The notes beneath the pieces were generated by a model. The model ran no database searches. It was not told the origin of the DNA and was given only the letters and a program-made list of their open reading frames with translations. Source: Bacteroidales bacterium (lineage in GTDB: Bacteria > Bacteroidota > Bacteroidia > Bacteroidales > UBA932). From it: 64,000 bases of DNA. Of this stretch, positions 8,038-16,756 are shown one piece after another. Each line of letters opens with the position of its first letter. The first letter of the stretch is position 1. The stretch is from contig JAFRPW010000047.1 of the NCBI GenBank assembly GCA_017428945.1, positions 1-64,000 of the forward strand. Reading direction: 5' to 3'. The translations under genes were made by a program, and so were the position numbers.

Positions 8038-9096
8038 ATGGACATGACGTTAGAGGAAATAAAGGCCCTTCTGGCAGCGGAAGGGGAGGAGATGGAGAGT
8101 CTTCTCAGGCGTGCCCTGGAGGTGAAGCTCCGGGAGCTGGACAATTATGTCCATCTGAGGGGGCTGATAGAGTTTGGCAACACTTGCGAGAAGAACTGCC
8201 TCTACTGCGGCCTCAGGCGCGGAAATGCAAAGGTGGAGCGCTACTGTCTCACGGACGATGAAGTCCTTTCCTGCGCCCGTCTTGCGCATGAGCTGGGATA
8301 CGGCTCCGTGGCTCTCCAGAGCGGGGAACGCAGTGACCCTGAGTTCATTGCACGCATAGAGCGCCTGGTCCGTGAAATCAAAAAGATAGACGGCGGCTGC
8401 CTTGGAATAACCCTCTCGCTTGGAGAGCAGACGGAAGACACCTATCGCAGGTGGTTCGATGCCGGCGCGCACCGGTACCTCCTCAGGATAGAATCCTCTA
8501 ATGAGGAGCTTTACTACAAGATACATCCAAGGGACGCCAAACACAGTTTCAGCCAGAGGATTGGCTGCCTTGAGAGCCTTCTCAAGACCGGATACCAGAC
8601 CGGTACCGGAGTCATGGTGGGCCTTCCTTTCCAGACGCTTGACCACCTGGCCGGAGACCTTCTGTTTTTCAAAAAGATGGATGTGGCCATGGTTGGCCTC
8701 GGGCCATACATTCCGCATCCGGATACCCCGCTTTACAGGTTCAAGGACCTTATTCCCGGTGCAAAGGAAAGGATGGACATGACCCTGAAGATGATAGCAG
8801 TCCTCAGGCTCATGATGCCACGGATAAACATGGTGGCGGCCACAGCCAACCAGACCATAGACCCCCAGGGCAGGGAAAAGGCTATTCGTGCAGGGGCAAA
8901 CGTCATAATGCCCAATCTCACGCCCGGAGAGTACCGTGAAAGCTATTTCATCTACCCGGACAAAGCCTGCGTGAAGGACACGCCGGACCAGTGCCAGACC
9001 TGCCTGGACATACGCCTTGCCGCAATCGGGCACAGAATCCTGTACAACGCATGGGGAGATTCCCTGGCTTTTACACAAAAAAACACCCGGAAGTAA
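8038..9096 (+). CDS. hydE: [FeFe]-hydrogenase H-cluster radical SAM maturase HydE
   Basis: A 352-residue radical SAM enzyme. The S-adenosylmethionine cluster motif C-x3-C-x2-C is at residues 50-57 (CEKNCLYC), and the second C-terminal cluster site of HydE is present as C-x7-C-x2-C (CVKDTPDQCQTC). HydE works with HydF and HydG to build the diiron centre of [FeFe] hydrogenase. Neither hydF, hydG nor a hydrogenase gene is in this window, so they must lie elsewhere, or the enzyme has another role. An alternative start two codons downstream (8044) would move the start away from the promoter box. Expression ends at a terminator whose loop contains the stop codon. Confidence 0.9.
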   Translation: MDMTLEEIKALLAAEGEEMESLLRRALEVKLRELDNYVHLRGLIEFGNTCEKNCLYCGLRRGNAKVERYCLTDDEVLSCARLAHELGYGSVALQSGERSDPEFIARIERLVREIKKIDGGCLGITLSLGEQTEDTYRRWFDAGAHRYLLRIESSNEELYYKIHPRDAKHSFSQRIGCLESLLKTGYQTGTGVMVGLPFQTLDHLAGDLLFFKKMDVAMVGLGPYIPHPDTPLYRFKDLIPGAKERMDMTLKMIAVLRLMMPRINMVAATANQTIDPQGREKAIRAGANVIMPNLTPGEYRESYFIYPDKACVKDTPDQCQTCLDIRLAAIGHRILYNAWGDSLAFTQKNTRK

Positions 9097-9112
9097 GCTC
9101 CCGGGCGTTTTT
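9082..9112 (+). terminator. Terminator overlapping the end of hydE
   Basis: The stem AACACCCGG/CCGGGCGTT (one mismatch) is followed by a run of T. The hydE stop codon TAA (9094-9096) lies in the loop. Confidence 0.7.
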
Positions 9113-9128
9113 CTTTTCAGGCAGAACC

Positions 9129-10226
9129 TTAGCTGAGGTCTGCGCGGGCCATTGCGTCCTTGTAGTACTTCTGGTCCACGAAGACGTCTTCCTTGTAAGG
9201 ATTGATGTGGCGCTTCTTGGCAATGCATACAATCCAGCAGATAGCTGCAATGTTGGTAACGAGTGCCAGTGCGCTGATGACGATCATCATGGTAGGATTG
9301 GCTGCTACTACGGAAGGATCCACTGTGGTTCCAACCACTGCGGCCTCACCGCCGGCGGCTGCATAGAGCTGCTCGATGGTAGCGGTACCCTGAGGATAGA
9401 GCACGGGGAGGGTTGCCCAGCTGAACCACTGCTGACCGGTCTTGAAGGTCTCCTGGAACAGAGGGAATACCTGTGCGAACATGCACCAGATTGCAAGGGT
9501 ATTTGCACGGTTCTGGATCCAGCCGCCACGGTTCCAGCAGAGAGCTGCCACGGTGGGAGCGAGGAGCAGTGCGATACCGCAGTACCAGCTGTGTGTAGGC
9601 AGGCAGTTGTAGGTGTATGCGAAGTTCCAGATGTCGTAGACAAGGATGTAGACCCAGGTCATGTCGGCCCAGATCATGTCCTTCTTGTCCTTGGAAGGAT
9701 ACACGTTCCACCATGCGGTCATACACATGATGTTGACCAGGCCGGCCACGCCGTTCATTACATTGTGCCAGCCGCCGTACTGCCATACGCCTTCGGAGGT
9801 GAGCCACCACTTGTTCCAGCCCATCACTGCGGACTCGAAGTCAGAGACGCAGGCGATGAGGATGTTGATGCCGACGATTACAAAGGGGAAGGGTTTGAAC
9901 CAGTGCTTTGCGCCGATTCCCCATTTGTACTTGATCATCATGAAGCCGATGCACCCGGCGGTTGCCGCATACAGTTTGGCATAGTGGAACCAGCCCTGCA
10001 TGTAGACGTGGGTCTGGTTCTCGAGTGCCCACTGTGCACCGTTACGTACACCGAACCATATGGCCAGGAAGTAGGCCGTAAGGGCAAGGGGAACAACAAG
10101 GAAAGTGATAATGCCACCGAGTTTGGTACGGCGTGCAAATTCATTGAGGAGGATGAGGCCCAGAAGGACCACGATCAGCATTCCCCACTGAGAGAGGGCG
10201 TTAGCCCCATAAACTTGGAAAAACAT
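9129..10226 (-). CDS. DUF5692 family membrane protein
   Basis: A 365-residue, very hydrophobic and tryptophan-rich protein with about eight or nine membrane segments. It opens MFFQVYGANALSQWGMLIVV and contains LILLNEFARRTKLGG, as I recall for the DUF5692 family, whose function is unknown. A short positively charged C-terminal tail (CIAKKRHINPYKEDVF) lies on the cytoplasmic side. It is 27 bases downstream of hypA in the same direction, so it may belong to the hypB-flavoprotein-hypA operon and act with it at the membrane. A role in transport or electron transfer is possible but not shown. Confidence 0.75.
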   Translation of the reverse strand: MFFQVYGANALSQWGMLIVVLLGLILLNEFARRTKLGGIITFLVVPLALTAYFLAIWFGVRNGAQWALENQTHVYMQGWFHYAKLYAATAGCIGFMMIKYKWGIGAKHWFKPFPFVIVGINILIACVSDFESAVMGWNKWWLTSEGVWQYGGWHNVMNGVAGLVNIMCMTAWWNVYPSKDKKDMIWADMTWVYILVYDIWNFAYTYNCLPTHSWYCGIALLLAPTVAALCWNRGGWIQNRANTLAIWCMFAQVFPLFQETFKTGQQWFSWATLPVLYPQGTATIEQLYAAAGGEAAVVGTTVDPSVVAANPTMMIVISALALVTNIAAICWIVCIAKKRHINPYKEDVFVDQKYYKDAMARADLS

Positions 10227-10253
10227 GATTATTAATTGGTTAATAAATAGGAA

Positions 10254-10595
10254 TTATACTTCTATTTCTTTTATTTCAACTTCGTTTCCTTTTAAAAGGT
10301 ATGTCTTCTCGCTGCCGCAGTACGGGCATGTGCGCCCGTGTTCTACCGTAGGGTACTCCTGGTGGCAGTCTTCGCAAAACGTCACGGCGGGAAGGATATT
10401 GAACCTGAGCTCGCAGCCGCGAAGAAGGTCTTCTTTGTCCGCAGCCCACCTCCAGCAGTCCATGAGGTAATCCGGGACGATGGTTGACACTTCGCCTATG
10501 TTCATGACAACGGCGTTAACGTGCTCCACCCCGTTCTCCTCGGCCGCCTTCTTGACGTCACGGATAATGTAGAAGACTATACCCAGCTCGTGCAT
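10254..10595 (-). CDS. hypA: Hydrogenase nickel-insertion protein HypA
   Basis: A 113-residue HypA. It starts with MHE, whose His2 binds nickel, and has the zinc site of two CxxC pairs (CEDC and CPYC). HypA hands nickel to [NiFe] hydrogenase (or to urease in some bacteria) together with HypB. The start codon overlaps the stop of the 947-residue flavoprotein by one base, so the genes are co-translated. No [NiFe] hydrogenase structural gene and no hypC-F genes are present in the window. Confidence 0.93.
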   Translation of the reverse strand: MHELGIVFYIIRDVKKAAEENGVEHVNAVVMNIGEVSTIVPDYLMDCWRWAADKEDLLRGCELRFNILPAVTFCEDCHQEYPTVEHGRTCPYCGSEKTYLLKGNEVEIKEIEV

Positions 10596-13438
10596 TACTT
10601 CTTCTTGAACAGAATCTTGCCGGTACGTTTGAGCATGTAGGGGAGTATGCCGCTGAACTTGTCCTCGGAGGTGCGCATGACGCTGGCTTCAGGGTGCACA
10701 CGGTGCAGGTGGATGGCGTCGAATGCGCACTTGGTGGTGCAGATGCCGCAGCCTATGCAGCGGTTTTCGTCAACCACGGAGGCGCCGCAGGAGAGGCAGC
10801 GGGCAGTTTCCTTGCGGACCTGCTCCTCGGTGAGGGTGCCGTGATACTCCTGGAACTTGCTCTTGGGTTTGTAATCCTCCGGTGCCTGGCGGGAGCTGTT
10901 GTCGTAGCTCTCGACGTAGATATCGTCCTTGTTCAGCTCAATGAAGTCGCGCCTGTTGCGGCCGATGGTCATGTGGCCGTGCTGGACAAAACGGTGCAGG
11001 CTCTCTGCAGCCTCCTTGCCGGCGGCAATGGCGTCGATGGCGAATTTGGGGCCGGTGTAGACGTCGCCGCCAACGAAGATGTCCGGCTCTGCGGTCTGGT
11101 AGGTGAGCTTGTCCGCAACGGGATAAACGCCGCGGAAGAACTCTACCTTGGTATCCTTGAGAAGGTCTTTCAGCACTACGGTCTGGCCGATTGCGAAGAT
11201 GACCATATCGGCATCAAGGGTAATGAGCTCAGTCTCATCGTACTCCGGTGCAAACTTGTGCTCTGCGTTGAATACGGAGGTGCACTTTTTGAATACGATG
11301 CCTGTAACCTTCCCGTCTCCAAGCACTTCCTTGGGGCCCCAGCCGGGGTTCAGGATTACTCCGTCCTCGCGGGCCTCGGTCCTTTCCTCAAGGGATGCGG
11401 GCATGATGTCCTCTGTCTCCAGGGAAAGCATGGTAACCTCCGATGCGCCGCTTCTCATCGCGACTCGGGCTGCATCTATGGCGACGTTGCCGCCGCCCAC
11501 GACTACCACCTTGCCGCTTACCTTCACCTTGCCGCAGTTGGCATCGTGCAGGAAGTCGATGGCGGTGGTTGTGCCGGGGAGGGTCTCTCCGGGAACGCCG
11601 GGAAGGCGTCCGCCCTGGCAGCCGATGGCCACGTAGAAGCCCTTGTAGCCCTGTTCGCGGAGCTGGGCGATGGTGATGTCCTTGCCCACTTCCACGCCGC
11701 AGCGGATATCCACGCCGATTTCCTTCATTATGTCGATTTCCGCCTTGATGACGTCCTTGTCCAGTTTGTATGAAGGGATGCCGTAGCGGAGCATGCCGCC
11801 GGGCTCCTGGTTCCTCTCGAAGACGGTGGGCTTGTAACCCATTGTGGCAAGGTAGTTTGCGCAGCTTAGACCGGCGGGACCGGCACCAATGATGGCAATC
11901 TTCTCGTCCCAGTGGTCCTTGACGTTGGAGCATATGTTCACCTCCGGGACAAAGCGGGTCTCTGCGTGAAGGTCCCGTTCCGCGATGAACTTTTTCACTG
12001 CGTCGATGGCGATGGGCTGGTCTATGGTACCGCGAGTGCAGGCGTCCTCGCACCTGCGGTTGCAGACGCGGCCGCACACGGCAGGGAAGGGATTCTCCCT
12101 CTTGATGAGTTCAAGCGCCTCTGTGTATTTGCCTTCGGCGGCCTTCTTCAGATAGCCCTGGACGGCGATATGGGCCGGACAGGCGGTCTTGCAGGGGGCT
12201 GTGCCGGTAGGGTAGCAGTTGATGCGGTTCTTGTCGCGGTAGTCCTCGTCCCACTTGTGCGGGCCCCACTTTGCCGCGTCAGGAAGTTCCTGCTTGGGAT
12301 AGGTCTGGGGACCATGCTTGGTGCAGAGCTTCTGGCCAAGCCTTACGGCACCGGCAGGGCAGTACTCGACGCATCGGCCACAAGCCACGCAGTTCTTGGG
12401 ATCGACCTCGGCAACGTAGGCACTGCGGCTCATGTTGGGGGTGTTGAACAGCTGGGAGGTCCTTAACGCATTGCATATCTTGACGTTGCAGTTGCAGATT
12501 GCGAATATCTTGCCCTCTCCGTCTATGTTTGTTATCTGGTGTACAAAGCCGTGGTCCTCCGCCTTTTTGAGGATGGCCATGCACTCGTCGTATGTGATGT
12601 AGTGGCCGCGGCCGGTTTCGGCCAGGTATTCCGCCATGTCGCCAACACCTATGCACCAGTCATGGTAGTCGTCCGCGCAGCCCTCGTCCAGGCCTTTCCG
12701 GCCAATGCGGCAGGAGCAGATCCCCACTGCCAGATGACCCTCGTAACGCTTGAGCCAGTATGAGATATGCTCAATGTCTGCGGTCTCGTTCTCCATTGAG
12801 ATGGCCTTTTCCACGGGAATCACGTGCATGCCTATTCCGCTGCCGCCCATAGGAACCATGGGGGTGATCTTTTCCAGAGGGAGGAAGGTCATGCGCTCGA
12901 AGAACATACCCAGTTCAGGGTGCTTTTTCATGAGTTCCTCGTTCATGTTGGTGTACTCCGCGCTGCCTGGGACGAACATGGGGACCCAGTAGATGCGGTC
13001 TTCCCTTTCGTAGGTGGTGCCGGGAACGGGGCCGTCCTTGGTGTACTTGTCACCATAGTCGTACTCCATTATGCCCAGCCGGGCCATAAGGTCCAGAAGG
13101 TCGTCAAAGGACTTGTCGTCCGGGGTGTAGTGTTTCTGGGCGTTCATTTGGTGCAACTGAGCGTATGTATGATGCTTTCGCACCTTGAAATAGTTGCCCG
13201 GGAGCATGTCCAGCATGAGGTCCAGAGCGGCCTCGCGGCTCACCGGATCCATCTCGTCCTCGAAGATGCATGCAAGACCCCAGTATTCCGGGGCATCGGT
13301 ATCCATCTTTATCTTGCCGGGGATGCGGTCTGTGACGTGGCGGACCAGTTTAAGGAGTTTTGGATTGGGATTCTTGTCGCCCTTGTGCTTGGGGACGAAC
13401 TTTTTTGACATCTCTGGCATAACTATTTGTTTTTCCAA
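10595..13438 (-). CDS. Large Fe-S flavoprotein oxidoreductase (GltD-like)
   Basis: A 947-residue protein. The N-terminal third carries cysteine clusters (CSCRIGRKG near 239, ICNCNVKICN near 325) and a ferredoxin motif CVACGRCVEYCPAG near 349. Next comes a GltD/NADPH-glutamate-synthase small-subunit-like unit: an Fe-S entry domain (CKTACPAHI, CGRVCNRRCEDAC, about 410-460), FAD-binding GAGPAGLSCANYLA near 515 and NAD(P)-binding VVVVGGGNVAIDAARVA near 644. A C-terminal ferredoxin (CIGCGICTTKC, near 890) ends it. It probably moves electrons between NAD(P)H and an Fe-S partner. It lies between hypB (16-base overlap) and hypA (one-base overlap), so a hydrogenase-linked role is likely; substrate and partner are unknown. 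ATG codons at 13420 and 13411 are alternative starts. Confidence 0.8.
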   Translation of the reverse strand: MEKQIVMPEMSKKFVPKHKGDKNPNPKLLKLVRHVTDRIPGKIKMDTDAPEYWGLACIFEDEMDPVSREAALDLMLDMLPGNYFKVRKHHTYAQLHQMNAQKHYTPDDKSFDDLLDLMARLGIMEYDYGDKYTKDGPVPGTTYEREDRIYWVPMFVPGSAEYTNMNEELMKKHPELGMFFERMTFLPLEKITPMVPMGGSGIGMHVIPVEKAISMENETADIEHISYWLKRYEGHLAVGICSCRIGRKGLDEGCADDYHDWCIGVGDMAEYLAETGRGHYITYDECMAILKKAEDHGFVHQITNIDGEGKIFAICNCNVKICNALRTSQLFNTPNMSRSAYVAEVDPKNCVACGRCVEYCPAGAVRLGQKLCTKHGPQTYPKQELPDAAKWGPHKWDEDYRDKNRINCYPTGTAPCKTACPAHIAVQGYLKKAAEGKYTEALELIKRENPFPAVCGRVCNRRCEDACTRGTIDQPIAIDAVKKFIAERDLHAETRFVPEVNICSNVKDHWDEKIAIIGAGPAGLSCANYLATMGYKPTVFERNQEPGGMLRYGIPSYKLDKDVIKAEIDIMKEIGVDIRCGVEVGKDITIAQLREQGYKGFYVAIGCQGGRLPGVPGETLPGTTTAIDFLHDANCGKVKVSGKVVVVGGGNVAIDAARVAMRSGASEVTMLSLETEDIMPASLEERTEAREDGVILNPGWGPKEVLGDGKVTGIVFKKCTSVFNAEHKFAPEYDETELITLDADMVIFAIGQTVVLKDLLKDTKVEFFRGVYPVADKLTYQTAEPDIFVGGDVYTGPKFAIDAIAAGKEAAESLHRFVQHGHMTIGRNRRDFIELNKDDIYVESYDNSSRQAPEDYKPKSKFQEYHGTLTEEQVRKETARCLSCGASVVDENRCIGCGICTTKCAFDAIHLHRVHPEASVMRTSEDKFSGILPYMLKRTGKILFKKK

Positions 13439-14097
13439 TTTTTAACTTCGGTAAGGAGCCACTCCGCCACCTTCTCCACGCCTTCTCCTGTCTTGGCGCA
13501 GATGGGAATGACCTGGGCCCTGGGATTGCGCATGTGAACGTACTCCGTGCACTTTTCAAGGTCGAAGTCAAAGTAGGGGAGTACGTCAATCTTGTTCACT
13601 ATCACGAGGTCGCAGACAGAGAACATGAGCGGATATTTGAGGGGCTTGTCATGGCCTTCCGGGACGGAGAGGATCATTGCGTTGCGGCACGCCCCGGTGT
13701 CGAACTCTGCCGGGCATACAAGGTTGCCGACGTTCTCCAGCACAACAAGGTCCAGGCCCTTGAGGTCTACGTTGTCAAGGCCCTGGCGGGTCATCTCCGC
13801 ATCCAGGTGGCACATGCCGCCGGTATGAAGCTGGATAGACTGGATTCCGGTTGCTTCCTTGATTTTTATGGCATCTACATCGGAGTCGATATCGGCCTCC
13901 ATTACTGCAATGCCTATCTTGTCTCTGAGAAGGTTGATGACGCGGATGAGTGTTGTGGTTTTCCCGCTGCCGGGTGAAGACATGAGGTTAAGGAGGTACA
14001 CGCCTTTGTCTTTCAGCTCCTTACGGAGAAGGCAGGCGTCTTTGTCATTGTCCTCGAAAACGCTTTTCTTGATTTCGATTACTTTTACGGGGTCCAT
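13423..14097 (-). CDS. hypB: Hydrogenase maturation GTPase HypB
   Basis: A 224-residue SIMIBI-class GTPase with the P-loop SPGSGKTT, the metal-site residues GGMCHLDA (Cys-His) and ENVGNLVCPAEFD, and the guanine-specificity motif NKID. There is no histidine-rich N-terminal stretch, so it works as a GTP-driven nickel inserter rather than a nickel store. It is the first gene of hypB-flavoprotein-hypA. In hydrogenase-free genomes HypAB can serve other nickel enzymes, so the client is not certain. Confidence 0.93.
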   Translation of the reverse strand: MDPVKVIEIKKSVFEDNDKDACLLRKELKDKGVYLLNLMSSPGSGKTTTLIRVINLLRDKIGIAVMEADIDSDVDAIKIKEATGIQSIQLHTGGMCHLDAEMTRQGLDNVDLKGLDLVVLENVGNLVCPAEFDTGACRNAMILSVPEGHDKPLKYPLMFSVCDLVIVNKIDVLPYFDFDLEKCTEYVHMRNPRAQVIPICAKTGEGVEKVAEWLLTEVKNWKNK

Positions 14098-14183
14098 AAA
14101 GGGACTTTGAAGTGGTTAGGTTTAGTGTCAATCAGTCTTCAAAGGTAATCATAAACCCTGACATGGCCAAATTTTTCAGAACA

Positions 14184-14215
14184 TTTGGAATAGTGAAAAC
14201 TATTTCCTATCTTTG
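14184..14215 (+). promoter_or_regulatory. Consensus Bacteroidota promoter of L31
   Basis: TTTG at 14184-14187 and TATCTTTG at 14208-14215, separated by 20 bases, are a textbook -33/-7 pair. The L31 start codon follows 38 bases later. Confidence 0.8.
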
Positions 14216-14252
14216 CGGTCCAAAATTGTTAACAATTATATTTTTACGTAAA

Positions 14253-14504
14253 ATGAAGAAAGGAATTCATCCCGAAACCTACCGTCTTGTAGCTTTCAAG
14301 GATATGTCGAACGACACAGTCTTCGTCACCCGTTCCTGCGCTCCTTCCAAGGAAACCATTACCGTGGAAGGCGTTGAGTACCCGCTGGTGAAGCTGGAAA
14401 TTTCCAACACTTCACATCCTTTCTATACTGGAAAGGTGAAGCTTGTGGATACCGCCGGTCGTGTGGATATGTTCTATCAGAGGTACAAGAGCCGCAAGAA
14501 GTAA
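14253..14504 (+). CDS. 50S ribosomal protein L31, type B
   Basis: An 83-residue bL31 protein (MKKGIHPETYRLVAFKDMSN at the start, YQRYKSRKK at the end). It lacks the zinc-binding CxxC of type A, so it is the zinc-independent type B form (rpmE2). It sits on the large subunit at the bridge to the small subunit. It has its own strong promoter and terminator, so it is a single-gene unit. Confidence 0.93.
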   Translation: MKKGIHPETYRLVAFKDMSNDTVFVTRSCAPSKETITVEGVEYPLVKLEISNTSHPFYTGKVKLVDTAGRVDMFYQRYKSRKK

Positions 14505-14525
14505 TCTTGCTCTATATAAGGTTGA

Positions 14526-14561
14526 AAAACGGACCCCCAGAGTTGGAGGCCCGTTTTTTTT
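14526..14561. terminator. Terminator between rpmE2 and the convergent gene
   Basis: A stem starting ACGG and ending CCGT, with A-rich sequence before it and eight T after it, can end transcription from both sides. The stem has two mismatches. Confidence 0.65.
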
Positions 14562-15168
14562 AGAATACGAAGGCGAGTCCTGCGCCGGATGCCGTGGGTC
14601 CGAAGTAGAGACCGGAGTCTGAATGGCGCGCGGAGCCGTTGTAGGTTTTCACAATCTTTCCCATCTTGCTGCTTCCAACTACCCATAGCGGAATGCCTAC
14701 TGCGGTAGAGACCAGGCCGACACCTGTTACTCCCATCCAGGCAGCAATCTTGGGACCCATTTCTTCCGCAATGTTGTTTGCAGCCTCAGATGCCGTATCA
14801 GATGCGGTTTCTTCACCGCCTACCGAGCCTACAACCGCTCCGGCTCCAGCTCCGATGGCTACGCCAAAAGCGGTAGCAAGAACCATGACAAGGGTTCCGC
14901 CGGCACCCACCACTGCAACAGTACCACCAGCCGCGGTGAGGCCGATACCCCAGTTACGGGTAAGGCGGGCATTATTCCACTTGCGTGTGTAGTCTACACC
15001 GTCAATATCCTGAAGGAGAAGGGTCTGCTGCTCAGGGGTGAGTTTCTGACCGTCTATGCGTATTTTAGAACCGATACGCTTAGCCTGACCTTCGGGGATT
15101 GGCAGATACTGCGCGTAAGCTGCAGCGCAAGCGGTAAGAAGTACAAGGGCTAAAACAAACTTTTTCAT
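14560..15168 (-). CDS. Exported glycine-rich protein, unknown function
   Basis: A 202-residue protein with a clear signal peptide (MKKFVLALVLLTACAAAYAQ). The mature part has a short charged region (RIGSKIRIDGQKLTPEQQTL), then two long glycine/alanine-rich hydrophobic segments (about residues 75-110 and 140-165), which look membrane-embedded, and a C-terminal strand ending AGLAFVF like an outer-membrane protein. I do not recognise the family. It is a single gene with no obvious partner. Confidence 0.65.
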   Translation of the reverse strand: MKKFVLALVLLTACAAAYAQYLPIPEGQAKRIGSKIRIDGQKLTPEQQTLLLQDIDGVDYTRKWNNARLTRNWGIGLTAAGGTVAVVGAGGTLVMVLATAFGVAIGAGAGAVVGSVGGEETASDTASEAANNIAEEMGPKIAAWMGVTGVGLVSTAVGIPLWVVGSSKMGKIVKTYNGSARHSDSGLYFGPTASGAGLAFVF

Positions 15169-15218
15169 ATTATGCGGTTTTACTTATTATAGATTCAAAA
15201 AACGTTCCTTCCGTTGCA

Positions 15219-16412
15219 TCAAACTTTTCTGGAGGGTATCAGGGCCATAAGGTAGCCGACCCCGGCGACGCCAAGGGTAATCCACAGGATGTCCGTCGCT
15301 TTCAGAACCACGGGGTATGCCTGCACCAGGAAACCGCCTGGCATGGGCATAATCCCGAACTTCTGCTGAAGCAGTACCACTGTGACTCCCAGCACGAGGC
15401 CGATCACCATTCCAAGCAGGCTTACCAGCCAGCCCTCCAGGAGGAAAACCTTCCGAAGCATGCTTTCCGGCGCGCCAAGGGAACGCAGCGTACCGGTGTC
15501 CCCCTGCTTTTCTATCACCAGCATCTTGAGAGAGCTGTAAATATTGAAGGCTATGATAATCACAACGAATATCAGGATAAGGAAGATGGCCAGTTTCTCG
15601 TAGCGCATCATCTTGAATACGGACTGGTTCTGGCGGTAGCGGTCAAGGACCTTGAAACTGTCTCCCAAATACTCTGTAAGCCACTTTTCAACTTCTTCCT
15701 GCCGTCCTTTTGCCGTCCAAATCTCAAGGGCCGAAACCTCCTGGCCGTACTCCAGGAGCTCCCTCATCACTTCTATCGGAACCAGTACCACTTTGGCGTC
15801 CAGTTCCGCATTTACGGAAAAAACGCCGCCCGTGAGCAGCTTCTGCTTCCGGAGAGTGGCCGATGGATTGCTCAGCGAAGGCGCCTGCGTCCTGGACGGA
15901 TAAAAAACCTCCATGGGCGTCACGAACCTGGGGTTCAGGCCCAGTGAAGCGGCTATCCCGGCCCCCGCAACGGCGCAGGGGAGATCGGCCTTGTGCAGCT
16001 TCCACTCACCGCCCGCAAGATGGTCCCTAAAGGACGATTCCTCCTCTCCCACGGGGTCCAGGCCCTTGAGCCTGGCAAGGCTCTGCCGGCCTTCGTAGGA
16101 GATGAACACCTGCTCTTCCAGGGTACTTGAAAGAGTCACGATGTCCGGATTGTCCAGAACGGGAGCGAACAGCGCCGTATCCGGGGAGAATACTTTTCCC
16201 GATGCGGGCCTTATCTCTATATCCGGACTTACGTCCGAGAGGCTGTCGCTGACAATCATGTTGAATCCGTTGAAAACGGAAAGTATTATGACCAGTGCCG
16301 CCGTGCCTATTGCCATGCCCGCCACTCCTATTCCGGAAATCAGGTTAATCACATTGTATGATTTCCGGGCAAAAAGATACCGTAAGGCAATTCTGAGCGG
16401 CAGTTTTGTCAT
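15219..16412 (-). CDS. FtsX/LolE-type ABC transporter permease
   Basis: A 397-residue permease of the LolC/LolE-MacB type. One N-terminal membrane helix (about 25-45) is followed by a large periplasmic domain (to about 255) and three C-terminal helices. It starts LPLRIALRYLFARKSYNVIN, a common opening of lipoprotein-releasing permeases, which extract lipoproteins from the inner membrane for delivery to the outer membrane. The partner ATPase (LolD) is not adjacent. The start overlaps the stop of rbfA by four bases. Confidence 0.85.
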   Translation of the reverse strand: MTKLPLRIALRYLFARKSYNVINLISGIGVAGMAIGTAALVIILSVFNGFNMIVSDSLSDVSPDIEIRPASGKVFSPDTALFAPVLDNPDIVTLSSTLEEQVFISYEGRQSLARLKGLDPVGEEESSFRDHLAGGEWKLHKADLPCAVAGAGIAASLGLNPRFVTPMEVFYPSRTQAPSLSNPSATLRKQKLLTGGVFSVNAELDAKVVLVPIEVMRELLEYGQEVSALEIWTAKGRQEEVEKWLTEYLGDSFKVLDRYRQNQSVFKMMRYEKLAIFLILIFVVIIIAFNIYSSLKMLVIEKQGDTGTLRSLGAPESMLRKVFLLEGWLVSLLGMVIGLVLGVTVVLLQQKFGIMPMPGGFLVQAYPVVLKATDILWITLGVAGVGYLMALIPSRKV

Positions 16413-16756
16413 TTCTTGAGCAGCTGGTCTATATGCTCTGCGTAGTCCAGGGTGGTGTCCAGAAAGAACGTGAGTTCGGGGACTATCCTCAGCTGCTTTG
16501 CCACAACGTGGCCAAGCTCTCCGCGAAGGGCTTTCTTCTGCTCTTCAAGGAGCTCCATGACGGGACCCTGCTTTTCCGAGGGGAAGACGCTCACGAAAAC
16601 CTTTGCCACGGAGAGGTCAGGGCTCACCCTGACTTCACTTACGGTGACAAGGGAACCGCCCATGGCGGCCATTCCCTTGGACCGAATTATCTCCGCCAGG
16701 GCCTTCTGAATCTCCCTCGCTACCTTGTTCTGTCTTGTGCTGGCAGGTTTTTCCAT
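16409..16756 (-). CDS. rbfA: Ribosome-binding factor RbfA
   Basis: A 115-residue RbfA with the KH-like fold signature: VAREIQKALAEIIRSKG, VTVSEVRVSPDLSVAKVFVS, and RIVPELTFFLDTTLDYAEHI. It binds the immature 30S subunit and helps to process the 5' end of 16S rRNA. Its start overlaps the tyrS stop by one base and its end overlaps the LolE-type permease, so it lies in a tight operon tyrS-rbfA-lolE. Confidence 0.95.
   Translation of the reverse strand: MEKPASTRQNKVAREIQKALAEIIRSKGMAAMGGSLVTVSEVRVSPDLSVAKVFVSVFPSEKQGPVMELLEEQKKALRGELGHVVAKQLRIVPELTFFLDTTLDYAEHIDQLLKK

Noticed and set aside
8050..9228. A long open frame on the strand opposite hydE
   Set aside because: It is a shadow of a strongly recognisable radical SAM gene; its own translation has no family features.
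8991..10235. A 414-codon plus-strand frame opposite the DUF5692 gene
   Set aside because: The minus-strand reading gives a coherent multi-helix membrane protein, while the plus-strand translation is cysteine- and histidine-rich with no recognisable motif.
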